A stretch of DNA of 64,000 bases from Laribacter hongkongensis DSM 14985 (GTDB lineage Bacteria > Pseudomonadota > Gammaproteobacteria > Burkholderiales > Aquaspirillaceae), in the NCBI RefSeq assembly GCF_000423285.1, contig NZ_AUHR01000008.1:143018-207017 (forward strand). The letters are read 5' to 3'. The position numbers and the translations under genes are program-made. A model generated the notes under the pieces. That model saw nothing but the letters and a program-made list of their open reading frames with translations. It had not been told where the DNA came from and ran no database searches. Below, piece after piece: positions 36,656 through 45,840 of this stretch. The first letter of the stretch is position 1; each line of letters opens with the position of its first letter.

Positions 36656-37939
36656 ATGAGTGCACTGATCATTTTTGGACTGCTGGTCCTCCTGATGCTC
36701 ACCGGCATGCCGATTTCGATTTCCCTCGGCCTGACCGTGCTGACGTTCCTGTTCACCATGACCGATGTGCCCATCGCCTCGGTGGCACTCAAGCTCTTCA
36801 CCGGCATCGAGAAGTTCGAAATCATGGCGATTCCGTTCTTCATCCTCGCCGGCAACTTCCTGACCCACGGCGGCGTGGCCCGGCGCATGATCAATTTCGC
36901 CACGGCAATGGTCGGCCACTGGCACGGCGGTCTGGGCCTGGCTGGCGTGATGGCCTGCGCCCTCTTTGCTGCCGTATCGGGCTCCAGCCCGGCCACCGTG
37001 GTGGCCATCGGCTCGATCCTGCTGCCAGCCATGATCAAGCAAGGTTTCCCCGACCGCTTCGGCGCAGGCGTCATCACCACCTCCGGTGCACTGGGCATCC
37101 TGATTCCGCCTTCGATCGTGATGGTGATGTACTCGGTTGCCACCAACACGTCGGTCGGACAGCTTTTCATGGCCGGGGTGATTCCGGGCCTGATGCTGGC
37201 AGGTTTCCTTGGCTTCACCACCTGGTGGCGCGCCCGCAAGAACAACTACCCGCGCATGCCCAAGGCATCGTTCATGGAGCGCTGGAAAGCCTTCCGTGAA
37301 TCGGTCTGGGGCCTGCTGCTGATCGTGGTGGTGATCGGCGGCATCTACACCGGTATTTTCACGCCGACCGAAGCCGCGGCAATGAGCGCGGTGTACGCCT
37401 TCCTGGTGGCCGTGTTCGTCTACAAGGACATGAACCTGCGGCAGATTCCGAAGATCCTGCTCGATTCGGCCAACATGTCGGCCATGCTGCTCTACATCAT
37501 CACCAATGCCGTGCTGTTCTCGTTCCTGATGACCAGCGAGCAGATTCCGCAGACGATGGCGGAATGGATGGTGGGTCAGGGCATGGGACCGATCCTGTTC
37601 CTGCTGATGGTCAACGTGCTGCTGCTCCTGGCCGGCAACGTGATGGAACCGTCGTCGATCGTACTGATCTTTGCTCCGATCCTGTTCCCGATGGCCATGC
37701 ATCTGGGCATTGACCCGGTGCACTTCGGCATCCTGATCGTGGTCAACATGGAAGTCGGCATGTGCCACCCGCCGGTGGGCCTGAACCTCTACGTTGCCTC
37801 GGGCATCACCAAGATGGGCATTACCGAGCTGACCAAGGCCGTCTGGCCGTGGCTGCTCACCATGCTGGTCTTCCTGGCCCTGGTGACCTACGTTCCGGCC
37901 ATCTCGCTGTGGCTGCCGCGCACGCTGGGCATGATGTAA
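36656..37939 (+). CDS. dctM: TRAP transporter large permease DctM
   Basis: The 427-residue protein has about 12 membrane helices with IPFFILAGNFLTHGGVARRM, ALFAAVSGSSPATVVAIGSI, GALGILIPPSIVMVMYSV, FTPTEAAAMSAVYAF and NMEVGMCHPPVGLNLYVASG, the DctM signatures. It is the Na+-coupled transport subunit of the dicarboxylate TRAP system. A strong terminator ends the operon. Confidence 0.96.
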   Translation: MSALIIFGLLVLLMLTGMPISISLGLTVLTFLFTMTDVPIASVALKLFTGIEKFEIMAIPFFILAGNFLTHGGVARRMINFATAMVGHWHGGLGLAGVMACALFAAVSGSSPATVVAIGSILLPAMIKQGFPDRFGAGVITTSGALGILIPPSIVMVMYSVATNTSVGQLFMAGVIPGLMLAGFLGFTTWWRARKNNYPRMPKASFMERWKAFRESVWGLLLIVVVIGGIYTGIFTPTEAAAMSAVYAFLVAVFVYKDMNLRQIPKILLDSANMSAMLLYIITNAVLFSFLMTSEQIPQTMAEWMVGQGMGPILFLLMVNVLLLLAGNVMEPSSIVLIFAPILFPMAMHLGIDPVHFGILIVVNMEVGMCHPPVGLNLYVASGITKMGITELTKAVWPWLLTMLVFLALVTYVPAISLWLPRTLGMM

Positions 37940-37959
37940 GCATCATCATTCCTGCCCTG

Positions 37960-37990
37960 GCGAAGCCCCGTCTGCGGGGCTTCGCTTTTT
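37960..37990 (+). terminator. Terminator of dctPQM
   Basis: GCGAAGCCCC, a 6-nt loop and GGGGCTTCGC are followed by TTTTT, 20 bp after the dctM stop. The perfect 10-bp stem makes this a strong Rho-independent terminator. Confidence 0.93.
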
Positions 37991-38043
37991 CACTCTGGTG
38001 ACTGCCTCGTTGCAAAGCCATGCCCGGCAACGACTGGCGGCGC

Positions 38044-38049
38044 TATAAT
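38044..38049 (+). promoter_or_regulatory. -10 box upstream of maeB
   Basis: A consensus TATAAT lies 55 bp before the maeB start and after the dctM terminator. The region at -35 spacing (TGCCCG) is a poor match, so an activator or extended promoter would be needed. Confidence 0.45.
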
Positions 38050-38103
38050 CCCCGGCTTATCGCCTATTCACGACACATAAAAAACGTCACAGGAGTTCTC
38101 CGC

Positions 38104-40389
38104 ATGGACGAGCAATTGCGCCAGAGCGCACTCGACTATCACCGCTTCCCGACCGGTGGCAAGATCCAGGTCGCCCCGACCAAACCGCTGGCTACCCAGC
38201 GTGATCTGGCCCTGGCCTACTCGCCCGGTGTGGCAGCCGCATGTGACGCCATTGTCGAGGACCCGGCCGAAGCCAACACCCTGACGGCCCGGGGCAATCT
38301 GGTGGCCGTCATCTCCAACGGCACCGCCGTGCTGGGTCTGGGCAACATCGGTCCGCTGGCCGGCAAGCCCGTGATGGAAGGCAAGGGCGTACTCTTCAAG
38401 AAGTTCGCCGGCATTGACGTTTTCGACATCGAAGTCAACGAAAACGACCCGGACAAACTGGTTGACATCATCTGCTCGCTGGAACCGACTTTCGGCGGCA
38501 TCAACCTCGAAGACATCAAGGCACCGGAGTGCTTCTACATCGAGCAGAAATGCCGTGAACGCATGGGCATTCCGGTCTTTCACGACGACCAGCACGGTAC
38601 TGCCATCATCACCGGTGCCGCCGTCCTCAATGGCCTGCGCGTGGTGGGCAAGGACATCGGCAAGGTCCGCCTCGTGTGCAGTGGCGCCGGCGCGGCTGCC
38701 ATCGCCTGCCTCGAGCTGTTGATCGCGCTGGGCCTCAAGCGTGAAAACGTGACTGTCTGTGACTCCAAGGGCGTGATCTTCGTCGGCCGCGACGAAAAGA
38801 TGGACGAATCCAAGCGTCGCTTTGCCATTGCCGACAACGGCATGCGCGTCCTCAAGGACGCCATCGTGGATGCCGACATTTTCCTCGGCCTGTCCGGTCC
38901 GAAGCTGGTGACGCCGGAAATGGTCAAGACCATGGCTGCCCACCCGCTGATCCTTGCCCTGGCCAACCCGGAACCGGAAATCCTGCCGCCGCTGGCGAAA
39001 GAAGCCCGCCCGGACGCCATCATCTGCACCGGCCGCTCGGACTTCCCCAACCAGGTCAACAACGTCCTGTGTTTCCCGTTCATCTTCCGCGGTGCACTGG
39101 ACGTCGGCGCCACCACCATCAACGAAGAGATGAAGCTCGCCTGCGTGCGCGCCATTGCCGATCTGGCCATGGCCGAGCAGAACGACGTGGTGGCCAGCGC
39201 CTATGAAAACCAGGAGCTGTCGTTCGGCCCGGAATACCTGATTCCCAAGCCGTTCGATCCGCGCCTGATCGTCAAGATCGCCCCGGCCGTCGCCCAGGCC
39301 GCCATGGAATCCGGCGTGGCTACCCGTCCGATCGAGGACATGGACGCCTACATCGAAAAGCTGCAACAGTTCGTCTACAAGACCAACCTGTTCATGAAGC
39401 CGGTGTTTGCTGCGGCCAAAAATGACAAGAAGCGCGTCGTTCTGACCGAGGGCGAGGACGAACGCATCCTGCACGCCACCCAGGAAATCGTCTCGACCGG
39501 CCTGGCGTTCCCGATCCTGATCGGCCGGCCGGCCGTGATTGAAAAGCGTATCGAAAACCTCGGCCTCAAGCTGCGTCCGGGCATCGACTTCGAACTGGTC
39601 AACAACGAGAACGACCCGCGCTTCAAGGAATACTGGACCGAATACCACCAGATCATGAAGCGCCAGGGCATCAGCGAAGAACTGGCCCGCCGTGAAGTGA
39701 GCCGCAAGACCTCGCTGATCGGTGCCCTGATGGTGCGTCGCGGTGAGGCAGATGCCATGGTGTGCGGTACTTTCGGCACCTACCACATGCACCTTGACCT
39801 GATCCGTCAGGTCATCCCGATGGAACCGGGCTGCAAGACCCTGGCCGCCGTCAACGCGCTGATGCTGCCGACCGGCAACATCTTCGTGGCCGACACCTAC
39901 GTCAACGCCGATCCGACTGCCGAGCAGATCGCCGACACCACCGAAATGGCTGCCGAAGCCATGCAGCGTTTCGGCATTGCGCCGAAGGTGGCCCTGCTCT
40001 CGCACTCGAGCTTCGGCACCGGCAACAACGATTCGGCACGCAAGATGCGCACGGCTCTCGGCCTGATCCAGATGCGCCAGCCGGAACTGGAAGTCGACGG
40101 CGAAATGCAGGGCGATGCCGCCCTGGTCGAGCACATCCGCCAGCAGGCCATGCCGGACAGCCCGCTCAAGGGTTCGGCCAATCTCCTGGTCATGCCGAAC
40201 GTGGAAGCCGCCAACATCAGCTACAACCTGCTGCGCGTGTCGGCCTCCGACGGCGTCACCATCGGCCCGATCCTGATGGGCCTGTCGAAGTCGGTGCACA
40301 TCGTCACGCCGATCTCGTCGGTGCGCCGCATCATCAACATGGTGGCCATCGCCGCCGTGGGTGCCCAGACCGAGCCGCAGCAATCCTGA
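38104..40389 (+). CDS. maeB: NADP-dependent malic enzyme with phosphotransacetylase-like domain
   Basis: The 761-residue protein has an N-terminal malic enzyme (residues about 1-430) with [53 protein letters not shown] and [11 protein letters not shown]-terminal phosphotransacetylase-like domain (about 430-761) carries [20 protein letters not shown] and [20 protein letters not shown]. The second domain is regulatory in E. coli MaeB (acetyl-CoA inhibition). It decarboxylates malate to pyruvate with NADPH formation, which fits the adjacent dicarboxylate uptake operon. AGGAG lies 9 nt before the ATG. Confidence 0.96.
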   Translation: MDEQLRQSALDYHRFPTGGKIQVAPTKPLATQRDLALAYSPGVAAACDAIVEDPAEANTLTARGNLVAVISNGTAVLGLGNIGPLAGKPVMEGKGVLFKKFAGIDVFDIEVNENDPDKLVDIICSLEPTFGGINLEDIKAPECFYIEQKCRERMGIPVFHDDQHGTAIITGAAVLNGLRVVGKDIGKVRLVCSGAGAAAIACLELLIALGLKRENVTVCDSKGVIFVGRDEKMDESKRRFAIADNGMRVLKDAIVDADIFLGLSGPKLVTPEMVKTMAAHPLILALANPEPEILPPLAKEARPDAIICTGRSDFPNQVNNVLCFPFIFRGALDVGATTINEEMKLACVRAIADLAMAEQNDVVASAYENQELSFGPEYLIPKPFDPRLIVKIAPAVAQAAMESGVATRPIEDMDAYIEKLQQFVYKTNLFMKPVFAAAKNDKKRVVLTEGEDERILHATQEIVSTGLAFPILIGRPAVIEKRIENLGLKLRPGIDFELVNNENDPRFKEYWTEYHQIMKRQGISEELARREVSRKTSLIGALMVRRGEADAMVCGTFGTYHMHLDLIRQVIPMEPGCKTLAAVNALMLPTGNIFVADTYVNADPTAEQIADTTEMAAEAMQRFGIAPKVALLSHSSFGTGNNDSARKMRTALGLIQMRQPELEVDGEMQGDAALVEHIRQQAMPDSPLKGSANLLVMPNVEAANISYNLLRVSASDGVTIGPILMGLSKSVHIVTPISSVRRIINMVAIAAVGAQTEPQQS

Positions 40390-40412
40390 CGGAATAAAAT
40401 CCCGATATACTG

Positions 40413-40442
40413 AAAAACGGGCGGTGATACCGCCCGTTTCTT
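40413..40442 (+). terminator. Terminator of maeB
   Basis: ACGGGCGGT, a 3-nt loop and ACCGCCCGT follow five A and precede TTCTT, 23 bp after the maeB stop. The 9-bp stem is perfect; the T tract is interrupted by one C. Confidence 0.8.
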
Positions 40443-40459
40443 CATGTCAGGAGCCCGCC

Positions 40460-40705
40460 ATGTCCCAGGATTTCCCTCCCAACGATCCGTTCGCCTTTTT
40501 CCGGCAGTTCTGGCAGCCCAGCAATCCGGCCTTGCAGTCATTCATGCCGGCACTTTCCGAAGAAGAGATAGAGCGCAAGCTGGTCGAACTGCGCGTGGTA
40601 CAGAACTGGCTGACCATGTCGTCCGGTCTGATCGAACTGCAAATCAAGACCCTGGAAATGCAAAAAGCCGGACTGGCCAGCCTCAAGCCCCGGCAGGAAG
40701 ACTGA
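40460..40705 (+). CDS. Short PhaM-like PHA-granule regulatory protein
   Basis: The 81-residue product starts 6 nt after AGGAG. DPFAFFRQFW at its N-terminus, PALSEEEIERKLVELRVVQN, NWLTMSSGLIELQIKTLEMQ and KAGLASLK match the helical part of PhaM, the PHA-synthase activator of Ralstonia. The Lys- and Ala-rich DNA-binding C-terminal tail of PhaM is absent, so this form may bind only the synthase or granule. No pha gene is nearby. It sits alone between the maeB terminator and dnaE. Confidence 0.65.
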   Translation: MSQDFPPNDPFAFFRQFWQPSNPALQSFMPALSEEEIERKLVELRVVQNWLTMSSGLIELQIKTLEMQKAGLASLKPRQED

Positions 40706-40756
40706 CCGGGACAAATGGTCCGGTTACAGCCGGTGACAGCCATGTAAAATGCGCGG

Positions 40757-43700
40757 ATGAATACGCCGCGCTTCATCCATCTCCGTCTCCATAGTGAATT
40801 TTCCGTCACCGATGGCATCACCCGCATCGGTGACGCCGTCAAGCGGGCTGCGCTCGAGCGCATGCCGGCACTCGGCCTGTCCGACCTGATGAACCTCTTC
40901 GGCATGGTCAAGTTTTACAAGGCCTGCCTTGGCAAGGGCGTCAAGCCCATCGTGGCCGTCGATGCCTGGCTGGAAAACCCGGCTGACCGCGACCAGCCTT
41001 CCCGCTGCCTCCTGATCGCCATGAATACCGCCGGCTACCACAGGCTGAGCGAACTGCTGACCGATGCCTACCGCCTCAACCAGTACCGTGGCCGCGCCGA
41101 ACTCCAGCGCGAATGGCTGACCCGTGAAGCCTGCGAAAACCTCATCTTCGTATCCGGTGCCCAGCATGGCGACACCGGCCAGGCCCTGCTGGCCGGCAAC
41201 CTGGAACTGGCCCAGGCACTGGCGCGGGACTGGGCCCAGCGCTTTCCCGGCCGCTGCTATCTGGAAATCCAGCGCACCGGCAAACCCGAAGCCGACACCT
41301 GCACCGAACGCATGCTGTGGCTGGCCGGTGAAACCGGCTTGCCGGTCGTCGCCACGCATCCGGTCCAGTTTCTGGACCGCGACGACTTCATGGCCCACGA
41401 GGCGCGCGTGTGCATTGCCGAAGGGGAAATGCTCGGCAACCCCAAGCGGGTGCGCCATTACACCGAAGAACAGTACTTCAAGAGTACTGACGAAATGGCC
41501 GCACTGTTTGCCGACGTGCCCGAGGCACTGGAAAACAGCGTTGAAATCGCCCGCCGCTGCAATATCGAAATCCTGCTGGGCAAGAACTTCCTGCCCGACT
41601 TTCCGACGCCGGACGGCCTGTCGCTGGACGACTACCTGATCAAGCGTTCCGAAGAAGGCCTGGTCGAGCGCATGCAGGCGCTCTACCCGGATGCCGGGCA
41701 GCGCGAAGCCGAAATGCCGCGCTACCGCGAACGGCTGAAATTCGAACTCGACACCATCATCCAGATGGGCTTTCCGGGCTACTTCCTGATCGTGGCCGAC
41801 TTCATCAACTGGGCCAAGGCCAACGGCTGCCCGGTCGGACCGGGCCGCGGTTCGGGCGCCGGCTCGCTGGTGGCATTCAGCATCGGCATCACCGACATCA
41901 ATCCGCTCGACTATGCCCTGCTGTTCGAACGCTTCCTCAACCCCGAACGGGTGTCGATGCCTGACTTCGACATCGACTTCTGCCAGGACAACCGCTGGAG
42001 GGTGATCGAGTACGTGCGCGAACGCTACGGCGCCGACGCCGTCAGCCAGATCGCCACCTTCGGCACCATGGCGGCCAAGGCCGTGGTACGTGACGTCGGC
42101 CGGGTGCTCGACCTGCCCTACTCCTTCTGCGATGGCCTCTCCAAGCTGATTCCGGCCGCACCGGGCAAGCAGTATTCACTCGACGATGCCGTCGAGATGG
42201 AGCCCATCCTCAAGGAGCGGCTGGAAAAGGAAGAAGAAGTCTCGCAGCTGTGGGCTCTCGCCAAAAAGCTCGAAGGACTGACCCGCAACATCGGCATGCA
42301 TGCCGGCGGCGTGCTGATCGCCCCGGGCAAGATCACCGACTTCTGCCCGATGTACCAGGCCAGCGGCGACGACGCTTCGCCGGTGTCCATGCTCGACAAG
42401 GGCGACGTGGAGGACGTCGGTCTGGTCAAGTTCGACTTTCTGGGCCTGCGCAACCTCACCATCATCGATCTGGCGGTCAACTACATCAAGGCACTGGACC
42501 CGGCATTCGACCTTGACCTCAACCACATGCCGTTCACCGATCCGGCCGCCTACCGCGTCCTGCAACAGGCCAACACCACCGCGGTGTTCCAGCTGGAATC
42601 GGAGGGCATGAAAAAGCTGCTGGAAAAGCTCAAGCCCGACCGCTTTGAAGACATCATCGCCGTGCTGGCCCTCTACCGGCCGGGTCCACTGGGCTCGGGC
42701 ATGGTGGACGACTTCATCCTGCGCAAGGCCGGCAAGCAGGAAGTGGACTACTTCCACCCCGACCTGACCGCCTGTCTCGATCCGACCTACGGCGTGATCG
42801 TGTACCAGGAACAGGTGATGCAGATTTCGCAGATCATCGGCGGCTACACGCTGGGTGGTGCCGACATGCTGCGCCGCGCCATGGGCAAGAAAAAGCCCGA
42901 GGAAATGGCCAAGCACCGTGGCATTTTCTGTGAAGGCGCCGAGAAAAAAGGCTACCCGAAAGCACTGGCCGAGCATCTTTTCGACCTGATGGCCAAGTTC
43001 GCCGAGTACGGCTTCAACAAGTCGCACACGGCTGCCTACGCGGTGGTGAGCTACCAGACTGCCTGGCTCAAGGCACACTACCCGTCGGCCTTCATGGCCG
43101 CCACCATGTCGTCGGAACTCGACAACACCGACCAGCTGCGGGTGTTCTACGACGACAGCCTCGCCAACCAGCTGGAATTCCTGCCGCCGGACATCAACGA
43201 AAGCGTCTACCGTTTCGTGCCGGTCGACGCCAGACGCATCCGTTATGCACTGGGCGCCATCAAGGGTACCGGGCAGGCTGCCGTCGAACATATCGAGGCC
43301 GTGCGCAAGGAAGGCGGCCGGTTTGCCGACCTGTTCGATTTCTGCCGCCGTACCGACAAGCGCATCGTCAACCGCCGCACCATCGAAGCCCTGATCCGTG
43401 CCGGTGCATTCGATACGCTGGAACCCAACCGTGCCCGCCTGATCGCCAACGTCGAACTGGCCATGACCATGGCCGAGCAGGAAGCGCAGAACGCCAACCA
43501 GGGCGGGCTGTTCGACCTGCTGGACACCAGCGCAGCACCAGCCGTGGAAATGACGCAGGTCCGCCCGTGGGACGAAGCCACCCGCCTGACCGAAGAAAAA
43601 ACCGCCATCGGCTTTTTCCTGTCCGGCCACCCGTTCCACGCCCACGCCGACACCGTGCGCAGGCTGGTCAAGACGCCGCTCAACCGGATCGCTCCGAAAA

Positions 43701-44200
43701 AGGAACCGCAATGGCTGGCCGGCACCATCATGGGCGTGCGGACCAAGGTCGGCAATCGCGGCAAGATGGCCTTCGTGCAGCTGGACGACGGCACGGCCAA
43801 GCTGGAAGTGTCGTTCTTCAGCGAGTCCTTCGATGCGGCCCGCCACAAGCTCAAGGAAGACAGCATCCTCATCGTCGAAGGCAAGGTCAGCCAGGATGAC
43901 TATTCCGGCGGGTTGCGCATCATCGCCGACCAGGCGCTGGACCTGTCCGAAGCCCGTGCCCGCTTCGCCCGCTACCTGCGGCTGGCGACCCCGGCCGCCC
44001 AGCTGGATGCACCGCGCCTGAAAGCCCTGCTGGAGCCTTTCCGCTCTGCCGAAGGCTGCCCGGTGCGGCTGGATTACCGCAATGCCGCCGCCCGCTGCCA
44101 GCTCGAGCTTGACGACAGCTGGCGGGTCCGGCCGGATGACGCCTTGCTGGCCTCCCTGCGCGGCTGGCAGGGTGAACACAGCGTCAGCATCGTGTTCTGA
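40757..44200 (+). CDS. dnaE: DNA polymerase III subunit alpha
   Basis: The 1147-residue replicative polymerase has an N-terminal PHP domain (FIHLRLHSEFSVTDGITRIG), the catalytic core with Asp403 and Asp405 in MPDFDIDFCQDNRW and Asp560 in VKFDFLGLRNLTIIDLA, and GPGRGSGAGSLVAFSIGITD. A helix-hairpin-helix region and a C-terminal OB fold (GNRGKMAFVQLDDGTAKLEV) follow. It has the DnaE1 layout and copies the chromosome in the Pol III holoenzyme. A -10-like TAAAAT lies at 40744-40749, close to the start; no clear SD is seen. Confidence 0.97.
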   Translation: MNTPRFIHLRLHSEFSVTDGITRIGDAVKRAALERMPALGLSDLMNLFGMVKFYKACLGKGVKPIVAVDAWLENPADRDQPSRCLLIAMNTAGYHRLSELLTDAYRLNQYRGRAELQREWLTREACENLIFVSGAQHGDTGQALLAGNLELAQALARDWAQRFPGRCYLEIQRTGKPEADTCTERMLWLAGETGLPVVATHPVQFLDRDDFMAHEARVCIAEGEMLGNPKRVRHYTEEQYFKSTDEMAALFADVPEALENSVEIARRCNIEILLGKNFLPDFPTPDGLSLDDYLIKRSEEGLVERMQALYPDAGQREAEMPRYRERLKFELDTIIQMGFPGYFLIVADFINWAKANGCPVGPGRGSGAGSLVAFSIGITDINPLDYALLFERFLNPERVSMPDFDIDFCQDNRWRVIEYVRERYGADAVSQIATFGTMAAKAVVRDVGRVLDLPYSFCDGLSKLIPAAPGKQYSLDDAVEMEPILKERLEKEEEVSQLWALAKKLEGLTRNIGMHAGGVLIAPGKITDFCPMYQASGDDASPVSMLDKGDVEDVGLVKFDFLGLRNLTIIDLAVNYIKALDPAFDLDLNHMPFTDPAAYRVLQQANTTAVFQLESEGMKKLLEKLKPDRFEDIIAVLALYRPGPLGSGMVDDFILRKAGKQEVDYFHPDLTACLDPTYGVIVYQEQVMQISQIIGGYTLGGADMLRRAMGKKKPEEMAKHRGIFCEGAEKKGYPKALAEHLFDLMAKFAEYGFNKSHTAAYAVVSYQTAWLKAHYPSAFMAATMSSELDNTDQLRVFYDDSLANQLEFLPPDINESVYRFVPVDARRIRYALGAIKGTGQAAVEHIEAVRKEGGRFADLFDFCRRTDKRIVNRRTIEALIRAGAFDTLEPNRARLIANVELAMTMAEQEAQNANQGGLFDLLDTSAAPAVEMTQVRPWDEATRLTEEKTAIGFFLSGHPFHAHADTVRRLVKTPLNRIAPKKEPQWLAGTIMGVRTKVGNRGKMAFVQLDDGTAKLEVSFFSESFDAARHKLKEDSILIVEGKVSQDDYSGGLRIIADQALDLSEARARFARYLRLATPAAQLDAPRLKALLEPFRSAEGCPVRLDYRNAAARCQLELDDSWRVRPDDALLASLRGWQGEHSVSIVF

Positions 44201-44313
44201 TCCGTTACACAGGGCCGGCCCTGCTGCCGGCCTCGCTGCTCCTGCGGCCCGGAGCGCCATCCGGCACCGGGCATGATTCCTGCCCAGGCAACTTCCTTTT
44301 CCCGCCCCGCCCC

Positions 44314-45201
44314 ATGTTCGAGCGCATCGTCACCATCATCCTGCCCGTCGTCATCATGGTACTGGCCGGCTGGCTTTATGCCCGCTGGAAAAAACCCGAC
44401 ATGACCGTCACCAACCGCCTCAACATGGATGTCTGCGTGCCGTTGCTGGTGTTTTCCGCCATGGCAGGCAAGGATTTCGACCTTGCCCGCTGGTGGGAGC
44501 TCCTGCCGGCCGTGCTGCTGGTGATTCTGGTTTCGGGGCTGCTGGCATGGCCCCTGGCCCGACTGCTGCACATCAGCCCGCGCACCCTGTTGCCACCGGT
44601 CATGTTCAACAACTGCGGCAACATGGGCCTGCCGCTGGCCCTGCTGGCATTCGGCCCGGAGGGATTCAGCGGGTTCGTCGTGGCGTTCGTGATTTCCAAC
44701 CTGCTGCACTTCACCCTGGGCGCCTACATCTTCTGCCGTACCACCCGTTTTGTCGGCCTGCTCTACAACCCCATCGTGATTGCCACGGCGCTGGGGATTG
44801 CCGTCAGCCTGCTGCACTGGCAGCTGCCGGCCGGCATCCTGATCGGGCTGAAGATGCTGGGTGACATGACCATCCCGCTGATGCTGTTCGCCCTGGGCGT
44901 ACGCATGACCGACGTGAAGCTGTCGGGCTGGCGCATCGGCGTGCTGGGCGGCCTGCTGACACCTGTCACCGGCCTGGCCGGTGCGGCTGTTGCCGTCTAC
45001 TGGCTGGGGCTGTCACCGATGCTGGCCGGCATTGTCTACCTCTTTGGCTCCCTGCCGCCGGCAGTCCTCAATTTCCTGATGGCCGAGCATTACCGGCAGG
45101 AGCCGGACAGCATGGCGTCCATCGTGCTGATCGGCAACCTGATGAGCATCGGTTTCGTGCCGTTCGGCCTGTGGCTGACGCTGGAAAACCTGCCGGCCTG
45201 A
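44314..45201 (+). CDS. AEC-family (auxin efflux carrier) permease
   Basis: The 295-residue membrane protein has about ten helices with MDVCVPLLVFSAMAGKDF, PPVMFNNCGNMGLPLALLAF, KMLGDMTIPLMLFALGVRM and FGSLPPAVLNFLMAEHY. This is the bacterial AEC layout, in which the conserved Asn, Gly and Pro motif in two broken helices forms the site. Bacterial members carry malonate, malate or related acids; the substrate is unknown here, though maeB and dctPQM lie nearby. The 112-bp gap after dnaE shows no clear terminator. Confidence 0.85.
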   Translation: MFERIVTIILPVVIMVLAGWLYARWKKPDMTVTNRLNMDVCVPLLVFSAMAGKDFDLARWWELLPAVLLVILVSGLLAWPLARLLHISPRTLLPPVMFNNCGNMGLPLALLAFGPEGFSGFVVAFVISNLLHFTLGAYIFCRTTRFVGLLYNPIVIATALGIAVSLLHWQLPAGILIGLKMLGDMTIPLMLFALGVRMTDVKLSGWRIGVLGGLLTPVTGLAGAAVAVYWLGLSPMLAGIVYLFGSLPPAVLNFLMAEHYRQEPDSMASIVLIGNLMSIGFVPFGLWLTLENLPA

Positions 45202-45283
45202 TCCGCGGAAGGCGCAGGCAGATGGATACCCGCCGGCATGACCGCTACAATGCGCGCCCCTTTGCCTGCTGTCCCCTCATGCC

Positions 45284-45625
45284 ATGTCCCTGCCCGCCTC
45301 TCCCTGCATCGGCCTCTGCCAGGCCGATACCACCACCGGAACCTGCACGGGCTGCCGGCGCACCCTCGACGAAATCAGCCGCTGGTCCGGCATGACCACA
45401 CCGGAACGGCAGGCGGTCCTTGAGCGGCTGGCCACCAGCCGGGCCACACCGAACCGGACCTGTCCGCAATGCGGCACGGCCTTCGGTTGCGGCACGGGTG
45501 GCCGGTCTGGCGGTTGCTGGTGCCAGGACCTGCCGGCCACGCTGCCGGTGCCGGAGGCGGCCGCTTCCTGCCTGTGCCCGGACTGCCTTGGCGCACTCAT
45601 CAATAATGCAGAAAACTTGACCTGA
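45284..45625 (+). CDS. DUF1289 / cysteine-rich CWC fusion protein
   Basis: The 113-residue cytoplasmic protein has an N-terminal DUF1289 domain (SPCIGLCQADTTTGTCTGCR, RTLDEISRWSGMTTPERQAV) joined to a CWC-type cysteine-rich segment (RTCPQCGTAFGCG, GGCWCQDLP, ASCLCPDCLGAL). Twelve or so cysteines in Cys-X2-Cys-like pairs suggest metal binding. The two parts are usually separate proteins. The role is unknown. A -10-like TACAAT lies upstream at 45246-45251. Confidence 0.75.
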   Translation: MSLPASPCIGLCQADTTTGTCTGCRRTLDEISRWSGMTTPERQAVLERLATSRATPNRTCPQCGTAFGCGTGGRSGGCWCQDLPATLPVPEAAASCLCPDCLGALINNAENLT

Positions 45626-45646
45626 AATTCGCCCAGCCGCTACCCT
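45617..45646 (+). promoter_or_regulatory. Candidate promoter of the mdtJI transcript
   Basis: TTGACC (45617-45622), an 18-bp spacer and TACCCT (45641-45646) lie at the end of the preceding gene and would start RNA near 45653, about 20 nt before the short upstream reading frame. The -35 is good and the -10 modest. Confidence 0.4.
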
Positions 45647-45674
45647 TGCCGCATTGTCTTACCGTTTTGACTGC

Positions 45675-45752
45675 ATGAATCTGCCCATTCCTGCCTGGCT
45701 GCCGCTGTCGGGCTTCATCGATGAAGAACGCGCCTGGCGCGGGGAATTGTAG
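45675..45752 (+). CDS. 25-residue upstream reading frame before mdtJ
   Basis: A short frame (MNLPIPAWLPLSGF to ERAWRGEL, stop TAG) lies 88 bp before mdtJ. No Shine-Dalgarno precedes it, but its start would be only about 20 nt into the transcript. In E. coli the mdtJI operon has an upstream short frame, mdtU, whose translation is needed for polyamine-responsive mdtJI expression. The same arrangement is seen here, but no sequence likeness to MdtU was tested. The peptide is Pro-, Trp- and Leu-rich at its start and charged at its end. It could be untranslated. Confidence 0.4.
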   Translation: MNLPIPAWLPLSGFIDEERAWRGEL

Positions 45753-45757
45753 CCGCA

Positions 45758-45832
45758 CCCGAACCCATCACCGTCCATCATTTCCTGTGATCTGACGCCG
45801 GTGGTTCGTTGCGGCGAGCTTCCGGGTTCGGG
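45758..45832 (+). promoter_or_regulatory. Long-range stem over the mdtJ ribosome-binding site
   Basis: CCCGAACCC (45758-45766) is exactly complementary to GGGTTCGGG (45824-45832). The 3' arm includes the first three bases of the mdtJ Shine-Dalgarno GGGAG (45830-45834). Inside, CACCG (45769-45773) can pair with CGGTG (45799-45803), and ATCA (45777-45780) with TGAT (45788-45791). The folded form would hide the ribosome-binding site. The 5' arm begins 5 nt after the stop codon of the short upstream frame, so a ribosome paused there would open the stem. Confidence 0.55.
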
Positions 45833-45840
45833 AGTCTTTC

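Noticed and set aside
38068..40383. Very long antisense reading frame opposite maeB (771 codons), with similar ones opposite dnaE, the sensor kinase, ccoI and pepA
   Set aside because: They are His-, Gln- and Asp-rich shadow frames caused by high G+C third codon positions of the real genes, and they have no recognisable domain.
45753..45840. Guanidine (ykkC or mini-ykkC) riboswitch before the SMR genes
   Set aside because: SMR genes often carry one, but the paired ACGR-loop hairpins of the mini form and the conserved core of the larger class are not present; the proteins also look like MdtJ/MdtI rather than guanidinium exporters.
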